Source: Paraspadella gotoi (Eukaryota; Chaetognatha). From it: DNA of 64,000 bases. Of the stretch, positions 21,283-37,800 are shown piece after piece; within the stretch, counting starts at the first letter, position 1, and every line of letters starts with the position of its first letter. The notes beneath the pieces are model-generated. The model worked only from the letters and a program-made list of their open reading frames with translations. It made no database searches and was not told the DNA's origin. Made by a program: the position numbers and the translations under genes. The DNA lies in contig CM119271.1 of assembly GCA_051294375.1 (NCBI GenBank), positions 15,630,770 to 15,694,769 of the forward strand, in the 5' to 3' direction.

Positions 21283-22209
21283 CTTTTTTTTTATATTTTG
21301 TTCGTCGCGCGTCTAGTTGTGCTTTTGTTTAAGTTAGCCTCGAAATATTTAAAAATTGATCTGAATTCAAACGAAATTTAATACGATACGATTGTTGTTC
21401 GAACGTTAGCGCCGAGGTTCCAGTTTGTTGTGCTCTTCGCCAAATGCGATAAGGTCGCGTCAAGTTGAAAGTCTGACTAATCTTAAAATATTCATTGGAA
21501 TGAAACCTGTGGTGAATAAGAAATAGGAATAGAAATGGAAAGTTTTAAATTCTCTTTATGATATAAAGATAACTTTGTTAATTACTTTTTTTATCACAAG
21601 ATCACGATTTTAAATTTAGATGAAATTATTATTTAACTGGTTTTTTATTATGGTGTAACAGAGATCAACTTAATGATGATAATAATAATAGAGTTTAGTG
21701 ACCAGCACGTTATATATATATATATTGACGAGGTTTAGAAGATATGCCATCGCCCAAACGTCTGAAATTAACTGCAATTCGTTTCTAACAAATACCATAT
21801 CAGAATAAGGTCGAACGTAAAAAGCATATCCCTTTTATTATCAACGTCAATTGAAAAAGTAAATCACGGAAAGAATACAAAACGATCTTCGATACAAAAT
21901 CTTTAAAAAAAGATATAATGTTTATTGAAAAAAAAATATGGCAATAGTAATTTTTGGGGTTTTTTAGTAATTGGATAAGTCACAAGTCACAAGAGGTTAA
22001 AACCTAATCTCCGACGCACCGATTCCACTTTGTTTTCCCCCGCGAAGAAAAAGTAATCAACTACAGACCCAAAAATGTAAAAAAAAAAGGCTACAAGTAC
22101 TGCATGTGTTAATGCCGAGACCGTAGAATGTAAATTTGACTAGATTTCATTTTTCACCCCCCCTCAGATTGTTTTTATCTTGAGTCTCGCGATCTTCGCT
22201 TGCCCCTTT
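21283..22209. other. Intergenic, nothing recognised
   Basis: About 930 bp between the V-ATPase E stop and the SLC22 start. AT-rich with a (TA)n run at 21712-21724. No convincing frame on either strand. Confidence 0.5.
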
Positions 22210-24271
<2,062 letters not shown>

Positions 24272-27200
24272 TTATTCAATTTCCATGATGAGATCTTGTC
24301 CTTCCAATTTCATGCCTTTTTCGGCGTGGATAGATATCACTTTCCCAGAGACCGGAGCGTTGACAACCATTTCCATTTTCATCGCCGACAAAACGGCGAT
24401 TGGTTTTCCCTTTTCGACGGAGTCACCGACTTTGACCACGACGTCGATGACGTCTCCGGGCATGGGCGCGCCCACGCTTCCGGGTACACCAACCCGCGCT
24501 TTGGGGTGAAAGGTCATTTCCTTGGCCGCTTCATTGTCGAGGATGAACAAAGATCTCAACTGCCCGTTGAGCTCGAAAAAAACTTCGCGCTGTCCGTTCT
24601 CGTTCAAATCGCCCTTGGCCAAAGTGACGATGTGAAGGATCTTTCCCTTTTCGATCTCCACGTCCATTTCCTCTGCGATGTCTGGTCCCGTTAAAAATGT
24701 GGGCGTGTCGAGACAAGTCACCGCGGTCCCGTATTTCTCTCGGAAAGTTAAATATTCTCTGGCGACGGCCGGATACATGGCGGCGCTCATGACGTCCGCT
24801 TCGGTGATTTGCTTCGCGTCGTAACTTTCCTTCAATTCTTTCTCGAGGGCGTCGAAATCGAAGGGCGCCATCGACTTGCCGGGTCGACCGCTCACCCGCG
24901 GCTTATCCTTCAGAACTTTGCTTCTCAAAGGCTCAGGGAATCCGCCGACGGGTTCGCCCAAATAGCCTTGAAGAAATTCCACGACTGAAGAAGGAAACGA
25001 AAGCTCTTCCGCTCTGGCGAGAACGTCCTTCGAGCTCAGTTTATTCTGGACCATAAATTGGGCGAAATCGCCCACGACTTTTGAAGATGGAGTCACTTTG
25101 ACTAAATCTCCCAAGAGAAGATTCGCTTCGATGTAAGACTTTTTCACTTCCTCAAACTGCTCGCCTAATCCCAAGGAATAAGCTTGGAACTGCATGTTGG
25201 TATATTGTCCGCCGGGAATCTCGTGCTTGTAAACGTCGGCGTTGCCCGACTTCATGGTGACGCAGCATTCGAAGGGACCGTATAATTGGCGCGCTTGTTC
25301 CCAGTAAGCGGAATAGGCGGACACGTCGTCCAGAGAGATTTGGGTGTCGCGCGGTGTTCTTTGCAACGAAGCCACCAACGCCCCCATCGACGGTTGCGAC
25401 GTCATTCCGCTCATAGAATCCACGGCGACGTCGACAATGTCGGCACCCGCTTCGGCACAGGCCAGCATGGAGGCGACGCCGCTGCCGGAAGTGTCGTGGG
25501 TATGGACGTGGATGGGAACATCGGGATATTCCTTCCGAAGGGCGCCGATGAGCATCTTGGCGGCGGAAGGTTTGAGGAGACCAGCCATGTCCTTCACGCC
25601 GAGAAAGTGCGTTCCCGATTTGACGAGAACGTCCGCCATTTTCATGTAATAATCCAGGGTGTACTTGGTCTTCTTAGGATCGGAGACGTCGCCAGAATAA
25701 GACATGGCCGCTTCGGCGATGCCACCAGCCTTGCAGACGGCCTCGATGCCCAGCTCCATGTTGGGAAGATAATTGAGGGAATCGAAAATACGGAAAACGT
25801 CCATTCCATGATCGACGGACATTTGGCAAAACTTGAAGATGACGTTGTCTGGATAAGAGGTGTAGCCGACGGCGTTGGCTCCGCGAAGAAGCATTTGAAA
25901 AGGAATGTTGGGAACGAGTTCCCTTAATTGAGCGAGACGCTCCCACGGGCATTCGTGGAGAAACCGCATGGCGACGTCGAAAGTGGCGCCGCCCCAATTT
26001 TCCAAGGAGAACAAATCGGACATGTGATGAGAGAGGAAAGGCGCGATCCGTTTTAAATCGTAGGTCCTCACTCGAGTTGCGAGGAGCGACTGATGGGCAT
26101 CGCGGGAAGTCGTGTCGGTAAGAAGGAGACGATCGGTAGCCCGAACGGCACGGGCGAGAGCCTCGGGTCCTTGTTCTTTGTAAATATTTCGAAAGCCCTT
26201 GGGAGGAGCGGGGAGCGTCTCTGCGTTATTCGAGATGTTTTCTTCTTCCGGGTTAATCGGACCCGAGGGTCGCTTGGGCGGCGGCCGACCCGCCACGGCC
26301 GGCACCGCCGGAACGATCTTGGCCGGAGGGACGTTAGTGGCCAGGGGCGTTGATGGACCGTTGACCATGACCTCTCCTAGATAGTAGAGCAATCGCTGAG
26401 CTCTATTCTGCGACGGTTCCATGTGAAACAATTGAGGATTCTCGTCGATGAAGTGAGTATCGACGACGCCGCTGAGAAACTGCGGATGTTGGAGGACGTT
26501 GAGGACGAAAGGAATGTTGGTCTTCACCCCTCGAATACGAAATTCTCGCAAGGCGCGATTCAATTTGGCGCAAGCCTCTTGGTGCGTCCTTCCCTTGGCG
26601 ATCAGCTTGACCAAGAGGGAATCGTAGTAAGGAGAGACGACGGCTCCGGCGAAGGCTGAGGCCGAGTCGATGCGAATCCCCATCCCTTCTCCCGAACGGA
26701 AGACCTCGATCCTCCCCGTGTCCGGTTGAAAGTTTTTGGTGGAATCTTCGGTGGTCATTCTGCATTGGATGGCGCAACCGTTGATTTTGATATCGTTTTG
26801 ACGAAGATTCAATTCCTCCAAGGAGTGACCTTCGGCGACGCGAATCTGTGTCTGCACGAGATCGATTCCCGTCACTTCCTCCGTCACCGTGTGCTCCACC
26901 TGCAATCGGGCGTTGACTTCGATGAAAAAGTAGTCGCCCTTGCTGTCGACGAGAAATTCCACCGTGCCGGCGTTGTGATATTTCACGTGATTAGCGAGCT
27001 TGAGAGAATCTGCCAAGACCTTTTCGCGGACTTCCTTGGGGAAGATCGGCGCCGGGGCGATCTCGATTACTTTCTGATGACGCCGCTGGACGGAACAGTC
27101 TCTCTCGTACAAATGAATGATGTTGCCATGTTTGTCTCCCATAAGTTGAACCTCGATATGACGAGGTCGTTCGATAAATCGTTCGATGAACATTGAACCG

Positions 27201-27966
27201 TCGCCGAATGCCGCCAGCGCTTCGGACGAAGCGCGTTTGAAACTATCCTCCAACTCGTCGGCGGATTTAACAATCCTCATTCCGCGTCCTCCGCCGCCGT
27301 AGGCTGCCTTCAACATTATCGGGAAGCCCGATTCTTTGCAGAAAGCGACGGCTTCGGCCGCCGACTTGATCGGGCCGTCGGAACCGGGAATGACGGGCAC
27401 GCCCGCTTCGATGGCCGCCAATCTCGCCTGGACCTTGTCACCCATCCTGGCCATCGTGCCCGAAGTGGGACCGATGAAACTCATTCCTGCATCCTCGACG
27501 GCGCGGCAAAAGTCGGATCGTTCGGAGAGAAATCCGTAACCGGGATGAATGGCGTCGACGTTTTGCGATTTGGCCAACTCGACGATCTCCGGAATGTTGA
27601 GATAAGCTTCGACGGGCTTCAACCCTTTGCCCACGATGTAGGCCTCGTCGGCCTTGACCCTGTGGATCTGGCGTTGGTCTTGTTCGGAATAGATGGCCAC
27701 TGACCTAATGCCCAATTCGGTGCAGGCGCGAAAGACTCGCGTCGCGATTTCTCCCCGATTGGCAACGAGTAATTTTCTGATCGGCTCAATCTTCCCGGAG
27801 GCATTTCGAACGTGGTTAACAGAGACTCTTTGATCGGATTTTAAAAGCCAGCGATGTCCCGTTAAAAACAAGTGTGGTCTCTTACAATTTACTGATTGCC
27901 ACTCGTGAACACTAAGTAATACAGGATTGGACACAGCCCGAGATCGAACTACGTCCAGTAGAGGCA
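24272..27966 (-). CDS. PC: Pyruvate carboxylase, mitochondrial, intronless
   Basis: Biotin enzyme that carboxylates pyruvate to oxaloacetate in the mitochondrial matrix to feed the TCA cycle and gluconeogenesis. A single uninterrupted frame of 1,231 codons (human 1,178) from the ATG at 27966 ([14 protein letters not shown]); the frame upstream offers only a TTG. The first about 60 residues are basic and Ser-rich, a likely presequence. Biotin carboxylase: [20 protein letters not shown], the Gly-rich ATP-grasp loop [26 protein letters not shown], and [16 protein letters not shown]. Carboxyltransferase: [40 protein letters not shown]. Biotin carrier: [20 protein letters not shown] near the C-terminus with the biotinylated Lys. 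All domains look intact. The lack of any intron over 3.7 kb is striking beside intron-rich neighbours and suggests retroposition or complete intron loss, but the gene looks functional. Confidence 0.98.
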
Positions 27967-28531
27967 TCTTCAAAGGTTCCGTATTAATAAATAGCTACTC
28001 TAAACTGGCTCTAGAAAATAATAATAATAAAAAAAAATATATAGATCGTCTCCAAAATTTCGTTTAAAAAAAAATTTAAAAGTAGCGATAACAAGTTCTC
28101 TACAAAGATGTAGCGAAACCGAAGAGAAAAAAAAAACGATTAAAATAACTAGACGGATGCAGCAAGGGAAAAAATAATTATAACAATTCCATGATAAAAA
28201 ATTGATTCGTTGAAAGTTCTGGTACAATTAGCAAATTTCAAGGCGTTTTTGTTCAATTTAATCATCCAATGTTCAACCAGACCAAGACATCCTCACGATT
28301 CTTCCAAGCAAAACAACTTCTCTCTCATCTTAATGACAATCTTTTTTTTCGGATAATCGTTCATAATTATTAAATAAACCATTAGAAATTTAAAATTTAA
28401 CACAGTTTTTTTCGGCATCCCAAGTTCGTCGCCAAAGGCGGGTTTCGCAGTTTTGCCAATCGTTCACCTTCATCGTTTAATCACAGAGAGAGAAGAATCG
28501 TAGTGAATAAATCTTCAAATGCTTTCAACTA
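27967..28531. other. Intergenic, nothing recognised
   Basis: AT-rich 565 bp between the BLTP2 stop and the pyruvate carboxylase start codon. A 5' non-coding exon of the carboxylase gene could lie here but cannot be told from the sequence. Confidence 0.5.
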
Positions 28532-28740
28532 TCATTTAGCAAAGGGCCCCTTTTTCCCTTCGCGCTTCTTCCCTTGACCGTTGGCCGCCGGGAGAGCGTA
28601 AGAGTCGGAAAGATTTCCGAAAAGAATTTTCGCTTTTTCCTCCTCCGAAGTTTCTTTCTCCACGTTTTGTTTCACGCCTGAGGAAAAAAAAAAAACAATT
28701 TAAATAATTAAATAGATCAATCAAATACAATCGATCAAAT

Positions 28741-28832
<92 letters not shown>

Positions 28833-31800
28833 GATGAGTTGCCGCGGGATCTGCGTGAGGACGCTCTTGATCGAGTCCTTCCTCACGGCGCGGACGAGAT
28901 CCAGCCAGGTCCACGTCATGTTGTGATACTCGATCGTCGGAATCACGAATTTCCAGTTGTTGATGTTGGGCGGTGCCACGCCCACTCGTCCTTCCTTTTC
29001 ACCCTTGAAACTGACCCGAACTTCCACATCCGGGATCTTGATGTGGAGAAACGTCTTATTCTGTTCCGCCCTCAACTTCATCTCGTCGATAAAGTCCGGG
29101 TTGGCGGAGACGGCTTTGCCGTGCTGAGACTTGGCGCGGCGGGGGTGCGGCACCGGAAGCGGTGGCGCCAGCGCGGGGCCGGATGGCGCCGTGGATGAAC
29201 ACTCGGAGTAAACGGATTCCGTGTCGTCGTCGTGGGCGGCGGAGGGAGAATCCGATGAGTCGGCGTCTGGGAAATAGAAGGGCGAGAATGATTTAATATT
29301 TATTAAATTTAACTAATTTAAGATTTCATTATTTTAAAATGACCGTAATTCCCCCCCACCTGTCTCCCCCGCATTCGCCGCAGCCGCTGCCGCAGCGGAC
29401 GCCCCAGCTCCGCCGGTCTCCTTGACCTTCTTCATCCCTCGATGCGGAAAGAAGAAATCCATGATTTTATCGTAGAATTCTTTCTGCACGTGGACGACGA
29501 GCGGCATGACGTTAATCTCGAAATGTTCCTTGACCGGGATGCCGCCCACGGGCGCCCGCTCTTTGAGGAAAAAGCGGAAGACAGAGGAGGCGGAACCGGC
29601 TTCCCGCTCGGGCTCGAGAACGTCCCTGTGGGGGGAGGCGAAGGAGAAATTAGTTCTTGGAAATTTTGAATTAATTTCAATTTTGTAGTAGTTTGGTTTA
29701 CTTCAAGCATATGCAGAACTCGTGGTTCAACGAAAATGAGAATACCCGGTTTGAGAAATTTATAAGTCGGCCAATAATATTTTTGATTGGTTTAAATTAC
29801 TCACTCATATTCACAAAACATCGCATAAAAACGCCCTTGATGTAAGGCAGTTTTATGATAAATACATATTATTACATTTAGTATCAATCACGCTCATGAA
29901 GAAATATATAATGAACGTTTCTCAGTTACGATTTCCGAAATATTTAATACAACATGGTCTATTGACCAAATGGCACATTAATCACAACTCCCTGGCGAAA
30001 TTCTTCGCCCAAACCGTCTCTTCGAAAAATGACCTGTAGATGGTGTTGCTGTAGGCCGGGAGACAATTCTCGATCTTAACGTGACCGAGTTCGATATCGT
30101 GTTCGCCCGAATCGTTGTCTTTGTTGACGCGCGTGTAAAGAAACTTGCGGAGGTGAATTTTGGCCGTGTAGAGTTGCCCGTCCTTTTCGTTGAGTTTCCA
30201 GGTGGCGTGCTGGAAGGAGACTTCCGTTCGGCGGACCACCTCGGCCGGCGTCTCTGCGTAGCTGAAAGGAGGGGGATGGTGGTTATAACAACGAAGATTC
30301 ACTTTAGTTAAAATAAGAAACATTTGACGAACCGTTTACGTCCGGACACGGAGCGCGCACGCTCTGCCCGTTCTTGCAGCAGACGATGCTCTTTGAAGCA
30401 AAGGATCATCGCGCGGAGTTCTTCTGTGTCTCCCATGAGGCCGCGTTTGCATTCGTTGACGCGGTTCTCTAATCTCGCCGCCTCCTGCATAGAGAGAACA
30501 AAAAAAAAGTTTAAAACTACAAATAATATCATGTTATGGCAACGAGGAGATGTGTGATGCCCGGGGTGTGAGTTATCTCCCGACAGCTGGCGCTCAGGGC
30601 TTTGGACCTGCAGTGACCACCCCATGTCACTGCCGTGTTTATGCCAATACCATCACACTTAACCAGCATGACCGTGAGGAGATTGAACCTCGGAACTCAC
30701 GGTTGGTGAATGAGTACTTAGTTTTCCAAGCCAATGGGACGAGCAGAGTTTCACCAAGCTATACGAGAGGCGTGATGAGCGGAATTAATTGTAGAGAGCT
30801 CACCTCGATTCAGCTTGAAACGAATTGAGGATTGGCCACAATGTAATATTTAATACGTCCGTCTTGCCTGATTCAACTCGGGATCCGTCGAAGCCTCGTC
30901 CAACTTCCGATGCACAAAATAAAGATCGCGTTCCAACTGACGCAAGACGCTGATCTGAGTGCGGACGTGGTTCTGCCGCTTGAGGATGGGCTTCTTCTGG
31001 TCAGCGAGGGTCACCATCGTGGCGAAGAGGCGCTGCTTAAGGAGTTTGGCGTTGGCTTCCTGAGAAGGGAGACGTTAGGTGATGGTGAATGACGAGCTTT
31101 CGAGATGTATAATTGTATATGACTACTTTATGTAATATGTATACATTGTGATAATTCTGGCTGAATTAATTCGATTTGCATATCATCAACGGAATGGACC
31201 TATAAACGGACTTGGTTGGCCTAGTGATGTGATTGCTCGTCTCCTTCACGAATCATCAGAATGCCGACGAATCACAGACCTTACTTCAACCTTAGATTGA
31301 CCAATGACCGACAGAGGAACCGACGGAGGGATTGATGGTCAAAATTGCTAAGAGAACTCTAGGCATTCACCTCTACACCCAAACTCAAGAAAGAACTCTT
31401 CTTCAAATAATTATTGAACCATTTAATATTGTCATCACCTTTGTCTTAACCTTTGTTATCGTGTCATCGTTACCTATGTCATCACCCTAATCATTGTCCG
31501 TCATTAATAAACTATTGTCAGCCAAATACTTTGCCACTTATTAATTACCCACGTTATTTGGCTAAACGTCAACGATATGGCGGTCATTTTTAGATAATTC
31601 GAAATTCAAAATTTTGATGGAATAAACATTATTGAATGATTAAAATTTCACTGCGACCTTGAAAATCATAGGTCGAATAAATAAAAAGAATAAGATTAAT
31701 ATAAAAAAGAGCAGAAAAATAATTTTAATAAGAAATTTTAAACTTTTATTAAAAATTTTTTCCAGCGAAAAGTAATAGAATATCTGTAAGCTATCTTGTC

Positions 31801-34800
31801 TCTGACCTTAGTGTGCGGCGCAACGTAGAGAAGGACGTTATTAAGAATATCGAGTACGAGGTGGAACTGGTAAGTGTTGGTGACCACATTGAGATCATGG
31901 TGGCAGACGGTCAGGGTGGGTTCGTCAACAACAGCCTCACCCGAGATTCCCTTGTGGAAGAGTTGGTCGTCTTCCTGCACGAGGAAGAAAAGAAAATGAA
32001 AAAGAAGGAGGGGGCCTTTCGTTGTCCTCCGTTGGCCACACACCTGAACCTGCGGGGGCGCGTTATCGTTGTGACCCACTTCCGCCATGTTGGAATAAGT
32101 CACGTAGTAAATCTGACAGCCGCAGCGGGAGATGATCCGCTGCAGCTGCGCCTTGGATTCCGCTTCGCCGCCGACGCCGCCGCAGCCGATTCCCACTGTG
32201 TCTGATAGGACGCCGCCCGCTTCCCTAACATCAAAATTATAATTTAATATAATTGATACGAATTTTTCGGTTTTATGTATAATTAATGCCAAATAAAATC
32301 AATTCTCGCTCACACCTCCCGCTTCCGGGAATGGCGACGCCGTCGGCCGGCGTGGCCAAATTCAACTCCCCAACGGGATCCTCGATGACTTCCTTGGAGA
32401 CCCACTCGACATTCTCGTCGTTGGCGGCGGCGCAACTGTCTTCGCCGCGAGGTGGACTCACGGTGGCAAAGTATTGCATCCCTTCCAGACTTGCGCTCCA
32501 CCCGCTCTTGGAGCGAAGCTCCTGTTATTTTGGAAAGGGTGAGGCTTCAATATCGACTACGATGCAATGGTGTTCCCCGAATCCAAATACCTGGTTCTTC
32601 CACACGGAGCGGTGGGCGTTCTGCTCGATAACCGCATTGGCGAAACCGACGATGAGATGGCCGGGTTCGTCGCGACCCTTGAGCATGATCTGGCTGTTGT
32701 GGAACTCGATGCGACACACCTTGTCCACCACGTCGTCCAATTTGACGGCGAGTTTGAGACCCTGAAGATTCTCGGTGGCCTCGTTGACGTCCTGCTTGTC
32801 CTCGCAATGCGCCCAAGGTCTCGTCTCTATTTCCGTCTTTTCCAAAATCTTCATCATCTCGCTGTGAGCGGCCATCGTGAACTGGGTCATGGGCGAAGGG
32901 CGTGGCTCCCGTTTGGGTCGCTTGGTCGCCGGCGTCGTCGTGCCCTTTTCGTCCTTTTTATCGTCTTTCTTGTCGTCGACTTTGACAGTCTTCAAGGCGT
33001 CCGTCGAGAGGCAGATCTTGAGAGTCTGGGCGCGACGGTAGGCCTCGTGGAGTCCGTAGATGATGTCGCGGTTGGTCACGTTCCAAGATCCCTGAATGAA
33101 AAGTGACATGTGATCAGGAATTGTAGAAATCAGAAACCCAAAGACTCAAACTAACAAATCCACGCCAACCTTGAGGTCTATAATGAGCAAGCGATGGAAA
33201 GGCTCTTTGCTCTTATACAATCTCTCTCTGGCCGCCGCCGACGACGCGGCGGCCGACTCCAACTCGTCCGGCGTTTCCGGCACAGGTTCGTCGGCGTCCG
33301 GATGAGGAGAGTCGGCACGGAGACCTTCGTCGCCGGCGAGGAGAGAATCGTGGCTCTTGGAGGAAGAAGGGGCGGCGCTAGGAGGGCTTGCAGTGCCGGG
33401 GTCGGCGGCGCGGCGCTCGTAGGAGATCCGCTGCAGACGTAGAAAGAATTTGCGGTCGACGGCGCCGCGATTGACGGCCTCCACGTTGAGGCCAGACTTG
33501 GTCTTGGCCCGCGCTGAACAAAGGCGGACCCAAACGTCTTCGAGGGAAGCCTGAGAAGGAACTTGCATAATAAACAACTTGCGCAGAGAAGAAAGCTAAA
33601 AACGATAGAAGCTCGTTATGAGAAATCTTGGCCTTCCTTTTTCAATTATTAGATTTATTAAACTTGAGGATTATTGAAGGCGTAAAGAAAATAGAGGGAA
33701 AATCCTATTTCGCGGAGAGTCGAAACGAGAGAATGCGTCGCGAGACAAAATATACGGAGGGGACGGCGAGCTAAATCCTTCTCTGTTAAGGATACGAGTT
33801 TATTCATTAATAATTAATATTCATTGTTTATTCACATTTGATTCATTAGTGTTTCCCTTCGTGTTTATGAAACAAAACAACAAAAATTACAATTGCTTTA
33901 AATCTATGCTCCCTGGCCTTCTAACCTGCCACGACGTGATCTCCCAGGCAGAGATGGGGCGACGAATCAGACCATCGTCCTCGCCACCACCGCTTCCGCC
34001 GTCACCGCCGCTCCGGCCGAGGCCCAGCCGCTGCTCGAATCGGTTCCAGCTGCGAAAGACACGACTCTGCATCTCGACCCCGTACTGTTTAGCGTAAGAA
34101 GCCCAGTAGCGGAAAAAAAACTTGTGAAAGTTGATGTTGCAGTGAACCTGGAGAAGAAATATAAAAGTTGAACTTTTGATTCATTTGGAAAATGAGATCG
34201 AGTTCGTCAATTTCATTTGCATATAGTAGTGTTGACGTCGAATAAAAATTAAGTCACCACTTGTGTCATTTCATGATTTAAAATAGTAAATTCACCTTCG
34301 TCATTAGAATAGCAAATGATGAACATGATAGTTAAAGAGTTGGGGACATTTAGCATTTAATTAATAATTAATACTTATGGAACGAGTGTATTGACACAAC
34401 AATAACCTTGGTCACGTGACGTCCGAAGGGCTGCTTCCGCCTGTCGACGCCCTTAAACAGCTTGCCCTTCCTGATCGGACGCGACACCGTGGACGCGATC
34501 TGGCGGAAATCCTTCAGCCAGCGCAGCGTCGACGCGTAAAGCAGCACTGTGGGGGCGTCGTCGACGGGCGGAACCGGACGTCCGCCGCGGCTGCCGCGGC
34601 TGCTGCGGCGCGGCGTCTTTGGAGCCAACTGTAGGATAAATATCAGAGGGCAATTGCGGTAAAAGTAATTTGTCTAAGGAACAAACTATTTTTTTAAAAA
34701 ATAATATCATTCATAAAATATAAAAATAGAAAATAGTGAAACAAGTAATTTGCAAATTTTCATAATGTAGCGTACGAAAATGATGAGTGAAGACGAAGGA

Positions 34801-37800
34801 TATCGTAGACCACATAATATATTTTCCATGAGGAAAAGGCAAACGTACAAAAGGATCGAATATCGACGAATGCGAAAATCTCTATCGGCGAGAGAGGAAG
34901 AGGATAGAGAAGAGGAGAATAGGAGAGAGGAAGATCGAGAGAGATCGCCGGATACTACAATAAACTAAACTTTAGATATTTTGATTTATCTATAACACTT
35001 GTCCCCATTCTAAAATACAAACCGTTAAAAGAAGACATTATTAATCTTAATACTTACATAAATAAATCTTAAATTTTACAGCAATAAAAGATAATCTAAC
35101 ATATTAGAACAAGTAATTTTGTAGTTTACAAATAAAACTGACATCCCCCCCCCCTCACCGTCTTAAAATCGAAGGTCATCTCGAGATTGTCAGAGCGAAA
35201 AGCGCGGAATGAATCGTGCGAAGAAGCGCGGGTGACGTCGTGAACTCGATCGGGCGCCGTCGCCGCCACCAAGTGGTGGTCGTTGGGGTTGCCACCTGGG
35301 CAGTGCCAGTCCAGGCGCACCTCCAGTCGCAGGTGCGGGACGTGGAGCAAGTGGCAGTCGTCGTACTTGGAGGCGGTGCGGACGAAGACGTCGAGGAATC
35401 CGCGGAAGGCGATTTGACCGTTGGTCCAGTCGAGAATGGCCGGGATTTGAGGCGGGGAAGATGGGGTTGGTGGAGCGGACGGGGCTGCGGAATATTAAGG
35501 GAAAGGTAAGATTAAAAGTGAAACTTACCTCACTAAAAAACACGTTTAAATTACCCACCTCCTCCTCCACCTCCAAGCCCCTGCCAATTCCCGCTTCCTC
35601 CAGAGGCGACGACGTGACCTCCCGACCAGACGAGATCCAACATCTCCGTCTGATTGTAAGGATCGAGAGAAGTCAAGTAAGAGAACTTGTATATGCATTT
35701 GGTGGAAAGAGTCAGACGCCCGTGGAGGAAGAGACGCAGTTTGTCCCAAAATGGCAACGGCGGCGATGGGTCGACGGATGGCGCAGAGATGTGGTCAAAG
35801 GCGGCCCCCACTTCCGCCAGCGCCGGGTCCCAGCAAGGGCCGTGGGCGAAGAAGACGGAATCCATCTCTCCGTTGAGGTCGTGGTAGAATTTGAGGGGAC
35901 ACATGGAACGGGTCACCTCGTGGGAAGTCCAAGGAGGCTCTGGTTTTTGGGAGGAGGAGAGGTCTCTCTCTTAATTTAACATTCAAGTTGTTTCATAATT
36001 ATCCCGAGCCTCTGTCCTCACCGAGTTCGACCAAAGAACGGCGCACGGATCGCCACTGCGGCGCGATCTCCGCCCCGCACAACCGACCGACCACGAAGCC
36101 CGATTTCATTTCTAGAAGGGGCTGTGGGTAATCCCTCAGCCGCACTGTGGTCTCCTTAAAGGTGGCGTGGACGTAGCGGCACCAGAGAGTGGAGAACTCG
36201 AGGTTGTCGGGAAAGGGAGATTCGACGTCGATAACCTTGGGGGCGTAGGAAAGAACAAAGCATGAACCGACAAATGAATTCACCCACGCAACCATTCCAT
36301 CAAAAATCGATACCAGGAAAGTTAGGAAGAAGGACGCCGACTTACCTTCATGGCAGCGACGACGGCGTCGCGGCCGTGAATGGAAGTGTCGGTGAGCGCG
36401 GTGACTTCCACGCCGCGTCCCACGATGGAGACTAGAGACTCGCGTCCGGCGCCGGAACTCGATTGGTCGTAGAGTTTCCGGCTCCGTTGAACGTAGATAG
36501 AGGCGTTGCGGGCCGAGAGTTTCTAAGATTAAATATTACATTAAATAACGATAAATAAATTATTTATGCTTCTCGACCGCTTTTACCTGCCACAGCTCGT
36601 CGACTTGCGCCTTGTTGAGCGCCTTCTCACCGCCGACTCCGATCCCTATACCGATCGGTCCGCCGCGAGTCATTCGATCCGAGATGCGATCCTCCAGTTT
36701 TTGGCGTCGGACTTGAGCCTCTTTGAACTCGTCGCTGAATTAGATGAATGAATACAATGAATGAATGTAGTCAATAAAACGGATGGATAAAACCAAAAAC
36801 TACAATCGACTAACATAGACACACCTCAATAAATCGTAGTTGTTGAGTAGTTTGACTTCGAAAGGATCGCAGGTCAACTGAATCCGGAATCCGTCGGTAA
36901 TTTTGATGTTGAGATCCGGAGGCAACGGCGTTTCGGCCACGAAGGGTTTCGGACGGATTTCGTGTATCGCCTTTAGTTGGAAAGAATGATTTTGTCTGAT
37001 TTGTGAATGACGATCTTTATTCAAGGAGTTAATCCATCTCCTATTTAATAATTAATTTATTTTGGAGCAATAGGGATAAAACGGTTTCGGTTTCTCTTAG
37101 AAATTATTCTTCTACGACCAATAAGGTAGATTACAGTCTAAGATTATTATCACCAAAAGCAGAGCCTACATTACAAAAGCCTCACAATTGCAACTGTCGT
37201 TACTTCCCTTACCTTCAACCACTTGATGGTATTGACGGCTTCTTCCTTCATTCCGTCAAAGTCGAACTGAAAAGGAAAGATGAAGTCGAAGGATTCCATC
37301 TCGACGCCGAGGAGTCGATTGACAGGCGACTTGAGGTCGAAGAAGGCGTCTTGATCTCCGCCGGCCACGCCTCCGGCGCCGCGCATCTTGGCGCTGGCGG
37401 CGACGAAAGAGATCCGCGGCCGCCGCACCACCGCCACATCTTCGTGATCGTCCAGCGCCACCACGACTTCCGGCGCGAGAACGAGGAGGTCAGCGGCGCC
37501 GCCGGAGATGGAGAGTTCCGGCGCTGAGAATTTCAATCGGCGCCGGAGAGAGACGAAGAGGGTGACGACGAGCGGCGCCGAGACGGAGACGTTCAATTTT
37601 AAATCAGACTTCGGCGTCTGCGGCGGCGTCTTTCCGTCCAACGCCGCTTCCTCGGCCCCTCGAGCCGGTCGCAACGCCCTGAAAGCGTTGCTCGCTTCCT
37701 CGGCCACAGATTTGACCGTTAGATGCAGAGCGTGGCACCAACAGAAAACGACTCCGGCGGAGACTTCGGCGGAGACGGTGGTGGCGCCGTCGGCCGTCGT

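Noticed and set aside
25286-25927. 213-codon plus-strand frame opposite pyruvate carboxylase
   Set aside because: Antisense shadow of a highly biased coding sequence; the minus-strand enzyme explains the open frame.
28743-28850. Long Arg-Glu repeat protein predicted through the GA microsatellite downstream of the BLTP2 penultimate exon
   Set aside because: It is read-through of an intron: the donor CATCG|gtgag and the next acceptor (tcctcag) give an in-frame join to the conserved BLTP2 end.
30535-30790. tRNA-derived SINE
   Set aside because: GGTTCAATC resembles a B box on the minus strand, but the A-box-like sequence lies on the wrong side of it.
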